Positions 34,203-42,261 of a DNA stretch of 64,000 nt are shown here, piece by piece (position 1 is the first letter of the stretch; each line of letters starts with the position of its first letter). A model generated the notes under the pieces. That model was not told where the DNA came from. It searched no databases and was given only the letters and a program-made list of their open reading frames with translations. The translations under genes were made by a program, and so were the position numbers. The stretch covers positions 7,998,001-8,062,000 of the forward strand of contig NZ_CP108002.1 of assembly GCF_041435055.1 (NCBI RefSeq), given 5' to 3'. The DNA is from Streptomyces sp. NBC_00341. Lineage in GTDB: Bacteria > Actinomycetota > Actinomycetes > Streptomycetales > Streptomycetaceae.

Positions 34203-35741
34203 ATGGGCAAGGAAGAATCCGGCACGCCCCACTGGCTGTTCGGTGATCAGCTCGGCCCGCATTTCATCGACCCGGCGCACGGCGGCCCGCACCGGGACGC
34301 GCCGCTGCTGATGATCGAGTCCCGTAACGTCCTGCGCAGGAGGCGCTTCCACCGCGCCAAGGCGCACCTGCTCCTGTCGGCGATGCGCCATCGGGCCGCG
34401 GAGCTCGGTGATCGGGTCCGGTACGTCAAGGCGGATACGTACCGGCAAGGACTGCGTGAGGCGGTGGGCGACGCCCGGGTGACCGTCCACCACCCCACAT
34501 CCCGTACGGCCCACGCCTTCGTACGCGGGTTGCCCTCGGTGCGGGTTCTGCCGGCGCGTGGCTTCCTCGTGAGCCATGACGACTTCAAGGCGTGGGCGGA
34601 CGGCCGCGCCTCGAAGCAGCTTCGTCAGGAGGACTTCTACCGATGGGTCCGCCGGACGCACGGTCTGCTGATGGAGGGCGACCGGCCCGCCGGCGGCCGC
34701 TGGAACCTGGACCACGACAACCGGCAGCCCCCGCCTCGCGGCGTCACCGAGCTGGGCGCACCGGCACCGTACCGGCCCCGGGAGAGCGAGATCGACGACG
34801 AGGTGCGGTCCGACCTGGACCGGTGGTCGCGCGACGGGGACGTGGAGTTCGTCGGCGATGACGCACCACGCCGGTTCCCGGCCACGCGCCGGGAGGCGCT
34901 CGCCGCACTCCGCCGCTTCGTGGAGCACCGGCTCGCCACGTTCGGCGAACACGAGGACGCGGTTCTGGCCGGGGACCCGACGATGAGCCACAGTCTGCTG
35001 TCCACGTCGCTCAACCTCGGACTGCTGGACCCCGCCGAATGCGTCGAGCGGGCGGAGACCGGATGGCGGTCGGGCGGTGTGCCGCTCAACAGCGCCGAGG
35101 GGTTCGTGCGGCAGATCGCCGGGTGGCGCGAGTTCGTCTGGCATGTCTACTGGTACTTCGACGAGCGGTACCGAACGAGCAACGTTCTGCGTCACCGCGA
35201 GCCACTGCCCGACTGGTTCACAGAACTGTCCCCGGACGGCACCGGGGCGAACTGCCTCTCCCACGTCCTGGAACAGGTCAGGACGACAGGCTGGACCCAT
35301 CACATTCCCCGCCTGATGATCCTGGGCAGTTTCGCCCTCCAGCGGGGCTGGGATCCCCGGGCCGTCACCGACTGGTTCCACCGCAGCTTCGTCGACGGCT
35401 ACGACTGGGTCATGGTCCCGAACGTGGTGGGCATGTCGCAGTACGCCGACGGGGGCCGCATGACCACCAAGCCCTATACGTCCGGGGGCGCCTACATCGA
35501 CCGCATGAGCGACCTCTGCGGCCCCTGCCGGTACGACCCGTCCGTACGGGTCGGCGAGGACGCCTGCCCCTTCACTGCCGGATACTGGAACCTCCTGCAC
35601 CGCCACCGTGACCGGTTCGAACGCAACGCGCGGATGACCCGGGCGGTGCGAGGTCTGGACAGGCTCCGCGATCTCGACGCCCTCCTGGAGCAGGAGCGCG
35701 AACGCCGCGCAGATGGACCGGGGGCAGGACGAAGGCGTTGA
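34203..35741 (+). CDS. Cryptochrome/photolyase of the iron-sulfur (6-4) type (DPRP, PF04244)
   Basis: A 512-residue photolyase-related flavoprotein. The start (WLFGDQLGPHF) is characteristic of the DPRP branch. FAD-domain segments include DPTMSHSLLSTSLNLGLL, GWREFVWHVYW, and VVGMSQYADGG. Four cysteines at residues 351, 439, 442 and 455 correspond one residue shifted to the four that hold the 4Fe-4S cluster in Agrobacterium PhrB, a prokaryotic (6-4) photolyase. It should repair UV (6-4) photoproducts using light and FAD. ATG is supported by AAGGGAG; earlier in-frame codons extend into the promoter region. Confidence 0.93.
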   Translation: MGKEESGTPHWLFGDQLGPHFIDPAHGGPHRDAPLLMIESRNVLRRRRFHRAKAHLLLSAMRHRAAELGDRVRYVKADTYRQGLREAVGDARVTVHHPTSRTAHAFVRGLPSVRVLPARGFLVSHDDFKAWADGRASKQLRQEDFYRWVRRTHGLLMEGDRPAGGRWNLDHDNRQPPPRGVTELGAPAPYRPRESEIDDEVRSDLDRWSRDGDVEFVGDDAPRRFPATRREALAALRRFVEHRLATFGEHEDAVLAGDPTMSHSLLSTSLNLGLLDPAECVERAETGWRSGGVPLNSAEGFVRQIAGWREFVWHVYWYFDERYRTSNVLRHREPLPDWFTELSPDGTGANCLSHVLEQVRTTGWTHHIPRLMILGSFALQRGWDPRAVTDWFHRSFVDGYDWVMVPNVVGMSQYADGGRMTTKPYTSGGAYIDRMSDLCGPCRYDPSVRVGEDACPFTAGYWNLLHRHRDRFERNARMTRAVRGLDRLRDLDALLEQERERRADGPGAGRRR

Positions 35742-35862
35742 CGGTGATGCCCACCACCGCGCCGGTCAGCGTCTCCAGGAGCCGGTGACCGACCGTGGAC
35801 GTGCTGGACGATCCTGCGGTGATCACGAAAAGGCCGTGCTCGCGCCGAGGAGGCCCTGTCTT
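35700..35862 (-). pseudogene. Remnant of a FUSC/aromatic-acid-exporter gene
   Basis: In one minus frame the residues GLFVITA, GHRLLETLTGAVVGITVNAF and VLPPVHLRG match the last membrane segments of FUSC-family transporters, where a VITAG, RLLDTLIGxxVGxxVN and APPVHLR pattern is typical. Only about 50 residues are recognisable, no start is present, and the downstream part overlaps the end of the photolyase gene in another frame. It appears to be a decayed fragment. It lies tail to tail with the photolyase gene. Confidence 0.6.
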
Positions 35863-36057
35863 CCGAGAGGGACTGGACGAGGGTGTCCCGCTCGGGCCCG
35901 GACTCCTTGACCGCGCTGTGCACGGACCGCCGGACCGCAGCCCACTCGCGAATGCCGCGAGAACGCTGCCCGCGCCCGCGGCTCGTTATAAGGTGGAAAG
36001 ACTGCCCTTGACCTGCAAAAAGCGCAGGCAGGGAGCTGAGGAATCAGGGGTATATCG

Positions 36058-36483
36058 ATGATGCGCACCATGTTCAAATCAAAAATCCACCGGGCCACCG
36101 TGACCCAGGCCGACCTGCACTACGTCGGTTCCGTCACCATCGACGCCGAGCTGATGGAGGCCGCGGATCTGCTCCCCGGCGAGCTCGTGCACATCGTGGA
36201 CATCGACAACGGGGCCCGGCTGGAGACGTACGTCATCGAGGGCGAACGCGGCTCCGGAGTCATCGGGATCAACGGCGCCGCCGCCCACCTCGTCCGCCCC
36301 GGTGACCTGGTCATCCTGATCAGCTACGCGCAGGTCGACGACGCCGAGGCGCGCAGCCTGGTCCCGAGCGTCGTCCACGTCGACGCGGGCAACCGGATCG
36401 TCGCGCTCGGCGCCGACGCCTCCGCTCCCGTCCCGGGCACCGACACCGCGCGCAGCCCGCACGCCGTCCCCGCGGCACGCTGA
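36058..36483 (+). CDS. panD: Aspartate 1-decarboxylase precursor
   Basis: A 141-residue PanD. It makes beta-alanine from L-aspartate for pantothenate and coenzyme A synthesis. The self-cleavage site YVGS is present (Gly24-Ser25 counting from the first Met), where Ser25 becomes the pyruvoyl cofactor. Other family features are [28 protein letters not shown] and VILISYAQV. Two ATGs are tandem; AGGGG lies seven bases before the first. The panB/panC genes are not nearby. Its C-terminus has about 15 extra Ala/Pro residues. Confidence 0.95.
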   Translation: MMRTMFKSKIHRATVTQADLHYVGSVTIDAELMEAADLLPGELVHIVDIDNGARLETYVIEGERGSGVIGINGAAAHLVRPGDLVILISYAQVDDAEARSLVPSVVHVDAGNRIVALGADASAPVPGTDTARSPHAVPAAR

Positions 36484-36513
36484 AGCGACCGACCCAACGA
36501 AGGAGCAGCCGAC

Positions 36514-36876
36514 ATGGCGGACCTGAGCGGCCAGGACGGACCCGATATCCGTGACGACCGGGCGGCGGGCAGGCTGCTCGCGTACGAGGACGGCACGGCC
36601 GCCGGGGTCATCGTGTACTTCGTGATGGACGGGGCCCCCGCCGCGCTCGTCGCCGTACACACGGTCGTCGAGCCGGGGCACGAGGGCAAGGGGATCGGGA
36701 GCGCCCTGGTCAGGGAGTTCTACGCGATGGCGGGCCGTGACGGAGTCCCCGTCGTACCGCTGTGCCCGTACGCCGCGAAGTGGGCGTCGCGCCATCCCGA
36801 CGAGGCACCGCAGGCCCCGGCCGCACTGGTGGAGCGGGCGAAGGAACAGCTCGCGTCGCGTCCCGAGCTGTACTGA
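36514..36876 (+). CDS. GNAT-like N-acetyltransferase (YjdJ/PF14542 type)
   Basis: A 120-residue minimal GNAT protein. The acetyl-CoA loop is EPGHEGKGIGSALV, preceded by AGVIVYFVMDG and followed by PLCPYAAKWASRHPD, all typical of the YjdJ/human GTLF3B group. ATG with AAGGAG upstream (10 bp), 30 bp after panD, so probably co-transcribed. The substrate is unknown. Confidence 0.9.
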   Translation: MADLSGQDGPDIRDDRAAGRLLAYEDGTAAGVIVYFVMDGAPAALVAVHTVVEPGHEGKGIGSALVREFYAMAGRDGVPVVPLCPYAAKWASRHPDEAPQAPAALVERAKEQLASRPELY

Positions 36877-36941
36877 TCCCCGGCGCCGGTGGTCCCCGGC
36901 CCGAACTGATCCCCGGCGGCGGGGCCGATAGCGTCCCGCCC

Positions 36942-37601
36942 ATGTCCCTCGCTCTGCTGCACACCTCCCCGGCCCATGTCCCGGTCTTCGACGCCCTGCG
37001 CGACGCCGGCCATCCGGGGCTCGCGCTGCGCCACCTCGTGCACGAGGGGCTCCTCGACCGGGCCGGGGAGTGCGGGCCGCAGTCGGTGACGGGCGAGATC
37101 GAGGCGGCGCTCGCCGGTGCGGTCGCCGCGGGGGCCACCGCGGTGCTCTGTACGTGCTCGACGATCGGCGGCGTCGCGGAGTCGCTCGGCCCCGCGCTCG
37201 GCGTCCCGGTGCTGCGGGTCGACCGCCCGATGGCTGCCGTCGCGGCCCGTGCGGAGCGGGTGACCGTCATCGTGGCAGTCGCCTCCACCGCGGCGCCCAC
37301 CCTTGCGCTGATCGCGGAGGAGGCGGACGCGGCGGGCCGGCGTCCGGCGGTCGTGCGCACCGTGCTGGTCGAGGGCGCCTGGGAGCGCTTCGAGGCGGGC
37401 GAGCGCGACGGGTACCTGGATCTGGTGGCCGAGGCCGCCGACGCGGTGGCGGACGCCGATGTGATCGTGCTGGCCCAGGCGTCCATGGCCGATGCCGTCA
37501 CCCGTACGGTCACCCGGATTCCGGTGCTCTCCAGTCCGCGGCCGGGGCTGGCCGCCGCGGCGGCGGTGGCCGCTTCGGTGGGCCGGGCGGATCTTTCGTA
37601 G
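36942..37601 (+). CDS. Aspartate/glutamate racemase family protein
   Basis: A 219-residue protein of the Asp/Glu/hydantoin racemase superfamily. The first active-site loop is CTCSTIGG (Cys70, Cys72). Where the second catalytic Cys normally stands (LGCAGM) this protein reads LAQASM, so true racemisation by the two-cysteine mechanism is doubtful. PVLRVDRPM and PVLSSPRPGLAAA are other family segments. No good ribosome site is visible upstream of ATG. It lies 65 bp after the GNAT gene. Confidence 0.82.
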   Translation: MSLALLHTSPAHVPVFDALRDAGHPGLALRHLVHEGLLDRAGECGPQSVTGEIEAALAGAVAAGATAVLCTCSTIGGVAESLGPALGVPVLRVDRPMAAVAARAERVTVIVAVASTAAPTLALIAEEADAAGRRPAVVRTVLVEGAWERFEAGERDGYLDLVAEAADAVADADVIVLAQASMADAVTRTVTRIPVLSSPRPGLAAAAAVAASVGRADLS

Positions 37602-37685
37602 GCCGAACGTATGGACTCGCCGGGCGCGGGCAGCCGCTCCGGGAGACGGTGGAGGAGATCCACCCAGACCGTTCGGAGGACCGAG

Positions 37686-37910
37686 ATGACCCATCCGTTT
37701 CCCGACCCCGTTCCGCCCTCGCCCACCCCGGGTCCCATTCCGGGCCCGCCCCAGCCGCTGCCGGAGCCGGAGCCCGTGCCGCCGGGTCCGGGGCCGGCCC
37801 CGCCCGTCCCCACGCCGCCGGGCCCCTCGCCCGACCCGATCCCGCAGCCGCCCGCGCCGAATCCCGAGCCGGTGCCGCCGCCGGAGCCGGAGCCCTCACC
37901 GGTGGGCTGA
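37686..37910 (+). CDS. Very proline-rich small protein
   Basis: A 74-residue protein of which roughly half the residues are proline, in PxP and PEPEP patterns. Despite the low complexity the ATG has a strong GGAGG five to six bases upstream, so translation is credible. No signal peptide or domain. It precedes a convergent terminator. Confidence 0.6.
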   Translation: MTHPFPDPVPPSPTPGPIPGPPQPLPEPEPVPPGPGPAPPVPTPPGPSPDPIPQPPAPNPEPVPPPEPEPSPVG

Positions 37911-37991
37911 CCCGTGCGGGGGACACACGCGGGGGACCGGCCGCCGCAGTCCCTGCCCACCGGCGGCTCGATGAACACCGCCGCTCTCCGT

Positions 37992-38033
37992 GCTCATGCC
38001 GGAGGCTCACCGCCACGAGCCTCCGGCATGAGC
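37992..38033 (-). terminator. Hairpin terminator after the encapsulin gene
   Basis: A perfect 17-bp inverted repeat around an 8-nt loop, six bases beyond the encapsulin stop codon. It can serve both the leftward encapsulin operon and the rightward proline-rich gene. Confidence 0.85.
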
Positions 38034-38038
38034 CGCGA

Positions 38039-38836
38039 TCAGGCGATGATCGGGACGACGGCCTCCGGCGTCAGCATCCGGAACGTGAACGACTGGTGGA
38101 AGTACAGGCTGACCGTCGTCGCGTCGTGCTCCTGATAGCCGATCGACAGATCCTCGCCCAGGCACAGCTCGAAGTCGCCGCCCCGGGTGGACAGCAGCAC
38201 CCCGCCCGCCACCGCCGGCGCCCACAGGATCTGGTCGTCGAGCAGCCGGGCCAGATGGGTGGAGACGGGATATCCGTGGTCGGACGTCTCGGTCGCCTCC
38301 GTGAACGCGTCCGCGCCCAGCAGCAGCCGGTAGGGCCCGTCGACACCGGCCAGCCGCAGCTGGGTCAGCGCCTGGCTGACGGTGGCCGGATAGTCCCGGG
38401 CGTCCGCCGGCAGCGGCAGCGGGGTGTGTGAGGAACCGTCCCGCAGACCGGTGATCCCGGCCGCCGCGTAGCCGTCGATGAGCGCCATGTCCTCCGCGAA
38501 CGCACAGGTCCGGGCGGCGTCCTTGACCGGCTGCCAGTCACTGTCGTCGGAGCCGCGCTCGACATCGTCCACCGCCGCCCTGCTCAGCGTGAACGGCACC
38601 CGCCACTCGATGACCGGCACCGAGGTGCGGGCGCGGGCCAGCACGTTCGGAGTGGGCGGGTCGATCTCCCGGAGGTGGCCGTCACCGACGGCCGCCAGCC
38701 CCGGGCCCTCGGGCCCGCTGACGTCGACGACGCGACGGCCCGCCAGATGGCGGCTGAAGGTGCGCCGGGCCTCCTCCTCGATCTGGTCCCAGGCGGCTTG
38801 CGTGACGGGGGCGAGTGCGCGGTGGAGGTTGTTCAT
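38039..38836 (-). CDS. Encapsulin nanocompartment shell protein (family 1)
   Basis: A 265-residue HK97-fold shell protein. It starts with MNNLHRALAPVTQAAWDQI, the conserved N-terminal arm, and contains GRRVVDVSGPEGPGLAAV, DAFTEATETSDHGYPV, and SIGYQEHDATTVSLYFHQS near the end. Many copies assemble into an icosahedral protein cage. The ATG overlaps the DyP stop codon (TGATG), so both are translated in a coupled way; a GTG one codon earlier is an alternative start. The upstream peroxidase is its cargo. Confidence 0.95.
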   Translation of the reverse strand: MNNLHRALAPVTQAAWDQIEEEARRTFSRHLAGRRVVDVSGPEGPGLAAVGDGHLREIDPPTPNVLARARTSVPVIEWRVPFTLSRAAVDDVERGSDDSDWQPVKDAARTCAFAEDMALIDGYAAAGITGLRDGSSHTPLPLPADARDYPATVSQALTQLRLAGVDGPYRLLLGADAFTEATETSDHGYPVSTHLARLLDDQILWAPAVAGGVLLSTRGGDFELCLGEDLSIGYQEHDATTVSLYFHQSFTFRMLTPEAVVPIIA

Positions 38837-39912
38837 CACTGGGCGCTTTCTTGCAGGCTGCCGATGTGCAGCGAACCGTCACGGGAGCCCGGCGGGATCA
38901 GGGCCTGCGCCGCCGGCGCGGACGCCGGCTCCGGCAGGGCCCCGGTCCCGCTCTCTGCGGACGCGGGCGACGGCGGCGGGGCGTCGAGGAAGTCGGCGCC
39001 GGGGGCGTGGAAGAGCGTGCCGGTGACCGCTGTCGAGAAGTCGAGGATGCGGTCGTGGGTGCCGGGGGGACTGCCCAGGAACATGTTCCGGAGCATCTGT
39101 TCGGTGACGCCGGGGTCGGCGGCGTACCCGATGAAGTACGTACCGAACTCACCCTGCCCGAAGCTGCCGAACGGCATGTTGGCACGCAGGATGTCGCGCT
39201 CCGTGCCGTCCGGGTCCGTGATGGTGTTCAGCGCCACGTGGGAGTCGGCGGGTTTGACGTCGTCGGCGAACTCGATGTCGGTGAACTTGGTCCGCCCGAT
39301 CACCTGCTCCTGCTCCTCGGTGCTCAGCGCGTTCCACGACGTCAGATCGTGCAGGTACTTCTGCACGACGACATAACTGCCGCCCGCGAAGTCCGGGTCC
39401 TCGTCACCGACCAGCGCCGCCGAGAGCGCGTCCGGACCCACCGGGTTCTCGGTGCCGTCGACGAAGCCCAGCAGATCCCGGTGGTCGAAGTAGCGGAACC
39501 CGTGCGTCTCGTCCACGACCTTCACCGCACCGCCGAGCCGGCCGAGCAGCTGGGAGGCCCACTCGTAGCACACGTCCATCCGCTCGGCCCGGATGTGGAA
39601 CAGCAGGTCGCCCGGGGTGGCGGGGGCGTGGTGGCGGGGCCCGCGCAGTTCCTGGAAGGGATGGAGCGAGGCGGGACGCGGTCCCGTGAACAGCCGGCCC
39701 CAGGCATCGGAGCCGAACCCGGTCACACAGGCCAGTCCGGAGCCGGGGAAGCGGAACCCGATGGAGCGGGCGAGGGCCGCCAGATCCGGCAGCGCCTCGC
39801 GGACAGCGGGCTCACCGCCCGGCTCGATCGTGGCGACCAGGATCAGCGCGGCACTGGTCAGCGGTGCGACGACGGGCTGCGCCGCGGCCGCTTCCTCGGT
39901 GGTCCCGGGCAT
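38836..39912 (-). CDS. Dye-decolourising (DyP) peroxidase with encapsulin targeting peptide
   Basis: A 358-residue heme peroxidase of the DyP family. The GxxDG motif appears as LLGFVDGTENP, with a distal Asp; HVALNTI and MPFGSFGQGEFGTYFIGYA are further family features, and an Arg and His for the heme are present. After residue 310 there is a Pro/Ala-rich linker that ends in DGSLHIGSLQ, matching the encapsulin cargo-loading peptide (SLxIGSLK-like). It would be packed inside the shell made by the next gene. ATG is chosen; no strong ribosome site is visible. Confidence 0.95.
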   Translation of the reverse strand: MPGTTEEAAAAQPVVAPLTSAALILVATIEPGGEPAVREALPDLAALARSIGFRFPGSGLACVTGFGSDAWGRLFTGPRPASLHPFQELRGPRHHAPATPGDLLFHIRAERMDVCYEWASQLLGRLGGAVKVVDETHGFRYFDHRDLLGFVDGTENPVGPDALSAALVGDEDPDFAGGSYVVVQKYLHDLTSWNALSTEEQEQVIGRTKFTDIEFADDVKPADSHVALNTITDPDGTERDILRANMPFGSFGQGEFGTYFIGYAADPGVTEQMLRNMFLGSPPGTHDRILDFSTAVTGTLFHAPGADFLDAPPPSPASAESGTGALPEPASAPAAQALIPPGSRDGSLHIGSLQESAQ

Positions 39913-40053
39913 GCGGCGGCTCCATGAGGTGGCGTGGGCGACAAGGCGGTACGGCGGTACCCGCGCGGGTGCGGATGGCGGGGCCCGCTGCCACTTACCC
40001 ACATCCGGCAAGGCGCCGCACCCCGGCGCGTCCGACCGGGCGACATCCGCGCC

Positions 40054-40164
40054 GGTCCCTTGCAGGCGTGGTCTTGCGGGGCCCCGTTCCGGTCCCTTGC
40101 CCACGTGGTCTTGCGGCGTCCCGGTCTGCTCCCTTGCCCGCGTGGCCTTGCGGCACCCCGGTCC
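40054..40164. repeat. Three tandem copies of a 37-bp repeat
   Basis: Units start with ggtcccttgc (third copy gctcccttgc), continue through a cgtggtcttgcgg core and end ccccggt-like. The copies begin at 40054, 40091 and 40128. They lie directly downstream of the mgtC stop codon. No homologous repeat was seen elsewhere in the window. Confidence 0.85.
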
Positions 40165-40166
40165 GT

Positions 40167-40922
40167 TCACTCGTCCGCGAGGTCGCTCCGGCTGCACGCC
40201 AGCACCCCGGTGGTGCCCGACAGCCGGGCCATCAGGGCGTCCGGATCGCCCCTGCCCTGCACGCTGAGCGCGACCTCGACGGTCCGCTCGGGCGGGGGCA
40301 CGGTCTCCGACCGGCGACGGTGCCGGAACATCCCCTCGCCGTCGGCGGCGAGCGTGGTCAGTTCGGAGATCGCGAACCCCGCCTCCGTGCAGTGCTTGAC
40401 CAGCTCCCGCAGCGCGCCCACCCCCTCCGTGTAGGTGATCCGGTAGCCGATCGAGGCGTTGCGCAGCGCCGGGAGCCGGTGGGCCAGCGGGCGGACGCCG
40501 TACGACACCAGGAAGTAGGCGAGCGTGGCGAGGGTGGCGAGCACGGGCAGCCCCGCGCCGGCCGCGCAGCCGACCGCCGCGGTCAGCCAGATCGACGCGG
40601 CCGTGGTCAGCCCCTTGACCGAGCCGCGGTGGACGAAGATGACACCACCGCCGATGAACCCGAGCCCGGAGACGATCTGCGCCGCCACCCGGGACGGGTC
40701 CAACTCGACCTGCCCGGTGACCAGTACGTCGGAGAAGCCGAACTTGCTGACCAGGGTGAAAAGCGCGGCCCCGAGCCCGACGATCGTGTACGTGCGCAGA
40801 CCGGCCGCCTTCTGGCGGATCTCGCGTTCGATCCCGATCGCGCAGGAGAGCCCGAACGCGATGCCGAACTGCGCCGCGTGCGTCCAGTTCTGGCCGAACG
40901 GTTCATTGATGTCGATTGCCAC
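40167..40922 (-). CDS. MgtC/SapB family membrane protein
   Basis: A 251-residue protein. The N-terminal half has the MgtC domain: GIEREIRQKAAGLRTYTIV, then IVSGLGFIGGGVIF and GLTTAASIWLTAAVGCAAG, with about four or five membrane segments. The C-terminal 90 residues form a soluble ACT-like domain. MgtC proteins affect magnesium and phosphate homeostasis or ATP synthase activity. GTG start with GGAGG four to five bases upstream. Monocistronic by context. Confidence 0.92.
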   Translation of the reverse strand: MAIDINEPFGQNWTHAAQFGIAFGLSCAIGIEREIRQKAAGLRTYTIVGLGAALFTLVSKFGFSDVLVTGQVELDPSRVAAQIVSGLGFIGGGVIFVHRGSVKGLTTAASIWLTAAVGCAAGAGLPVLATLATLAYFLVSYGVRPLAHRLPALRNASIGYRITYTEGVGALRELVKHCTEAGFAISELTTLAADGEGMFRHRRRSETVPPPERTVEVALSVQGRGDPDALMARLSGTTGVLACSRSDLADE

Positions 40923-41437
40923 AGAGCCTCCGATCCCCTTGGGACCTTCCGGGCAGCCGGCCGCCGGAAGGAAAGCGCCGTCACTCCGCCGTGCCGGGCG
41001 GCGCGACGGTTGCGGCGGCGCGATGCTCCACCGTACCGGCCGCCCTCACCCGGCCCGGGGCGCGTTACGGCTCGTCAGGTCTGTGGCGTCCGGGAGGCGC
41101 CGTCGAGCAGCGGGGAGTGGGCGGCACTCAGGTCGCGGGCCGGTGCCGGATCAATCCGTCGGTGTCGCAGAGCACCGAGTCGATGATACGGGCAGGCATG
41201 ACCGGCTCTCCGTCCGCCGGCCGCCGGCACACGGCTGTCGGCCGGTGACCTGGCCGGGACACCGACGGCACCCGCCGTCTGCACCACCCGCGTCACCCCA
41301 AGGGCTTTCCCGCGCCCCGCCGTAGTGCCCCTGCGGGGCGTCGGAGGGGTGTGCACCGTACGGTCGGGGCCGGTGGGCGCGACATCGCGCGCAAACGTTT
41401 CCGGCAGCCGACGCCGGGACCCTGCGGAAGATGTGAC
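40923..41437. other. 515-bp intergenic region with a possible 23-codon ORF
   Basis: It separates the divergent mgtC and DJ-1/PfpI genes. On the minus strand a short ORF (41128-41199) starts at ATG with GGAG eight bases upstream and encodes MPARIIDSVLCDTDGLIRHR followed by three residues and a stop. It resembles the start of a HAD-type hydrolase (DxDGxxR) and may be a remnant. No riboswitch-like structure for Mg2+ was recognised. Confidence 0.4.
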
Positions 41438-42133
41438 ATGGCAAAGATTCTTTTCGTGATGACCGGTTCCGACCACTGGACGCTCGCCGACGGGTCCCTG
41501 CACCCGACCGGCTTCTGGGCCGAGGAGGCAGTCGCCCCGTACGAGAGGTTCAAGGCCGCCGGGTACGAGATCGTCGTCGCCACCCCCGGCGGCGTGGTGC
41601 CGACCGTCGACCGGGGGAGCCTGGCGCCGGAGTTCAACGACGGCCAGGAGAACGCCGACCGGGTGGCGAGCGTCCTCGCCTCCATGAGCGAACTCCAGCA
41701 GCCGCTGGACCTGGCGGACGTGGACCCGGCGGACTACGCGGCGGTGTTCTACCCCGGCGGCCACGGCCCGATGGAGGACCTGGCGGTGAACTCGGACTCC
41801 GGGCGGCTGCTGATCAGCGCTCTGGAGTCGGGCCTGCCCCTCGGCATCGTCTGCCACGCCCCGGCCGCCGTGCTGGCCGCCACGAAGGACGACGGGACCA
41901 ACGCGTTCGCCGGCTACCGGCTCACCGGCTTCACCAACACGGAGGAGAGCCAGGCCGGATTCGCGGACAAGGCCGCGTGGCTGCTCCAGGACCGCCTGGT
42001 GGAGATCGGCACCGATTTCCAGGAGGGCGAGCCGTGGGCCCCGTACGTGGTCGTCGACCGCAATCTGGTCACCGGCCAGAACCCCGCCTCCGCCGCCCCG
42101 CTCGCGGGCGAGCTGCTCAAGAAGCTCGCCTGA
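41438..42133 (+). CDS. DJ-1/PfpI family (type 1 glutamine amidotransferase-like, Hsp31 group)
   Basis: A 231-residue protein. It starts with MAKILFVMTGSDHWTL, then has GFWAEEAVAPYERFKAAGYE, GGHGPMEDLAV, the nucleophile elbow GIVCHAPAAV with the reactive Cys, and TNTEESQAGF. This matches the Hsp31-like branch (glyoxalase III/chaperone). ATG with GGAAG upstream. It stands alone; a role in detoxification of glyoxals or stress is inferred from the family. Confidence 0.9.
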   Translation: MAKILFVMTGSDHWTLADGSLHPTGFWAEEAVAPYERFKAAGYEIVVATPGGVVPTVDRGSLAPEFNDGQENADRVASVLASMSELQQPLDLADVDPADYAAVFYPGGHGPMEDLAVNSDSGRLLISALESGLPLGIVCHAPAAVLAATKDDGTNAFAGYRLTGFTNTEESQAGFADKAAWLLQDRLVEIGTDFQEGEPWAPYVVVDRNLVTGQNPASAAPLAGELLKKLA

Positions 42134-42261
42134 TCCGTCGGGCCGGCCGAGCGGGAACACGTACCGGAAACTCCGCTCGGAGGAACTGATATCCCGGCCG
42201 CCCTCGGCGGTCTCCCAGTCATCGGGCATCATCGGCGGCCTACAGGACAGGGACCTAATTC

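Noticed and set aside
40923..41437. Mg2+ riboswitch upstream of mgtC
   Set aside because: No recognisable M-box elements, and the start codon has a simple GGAGG ribosome site nearby.
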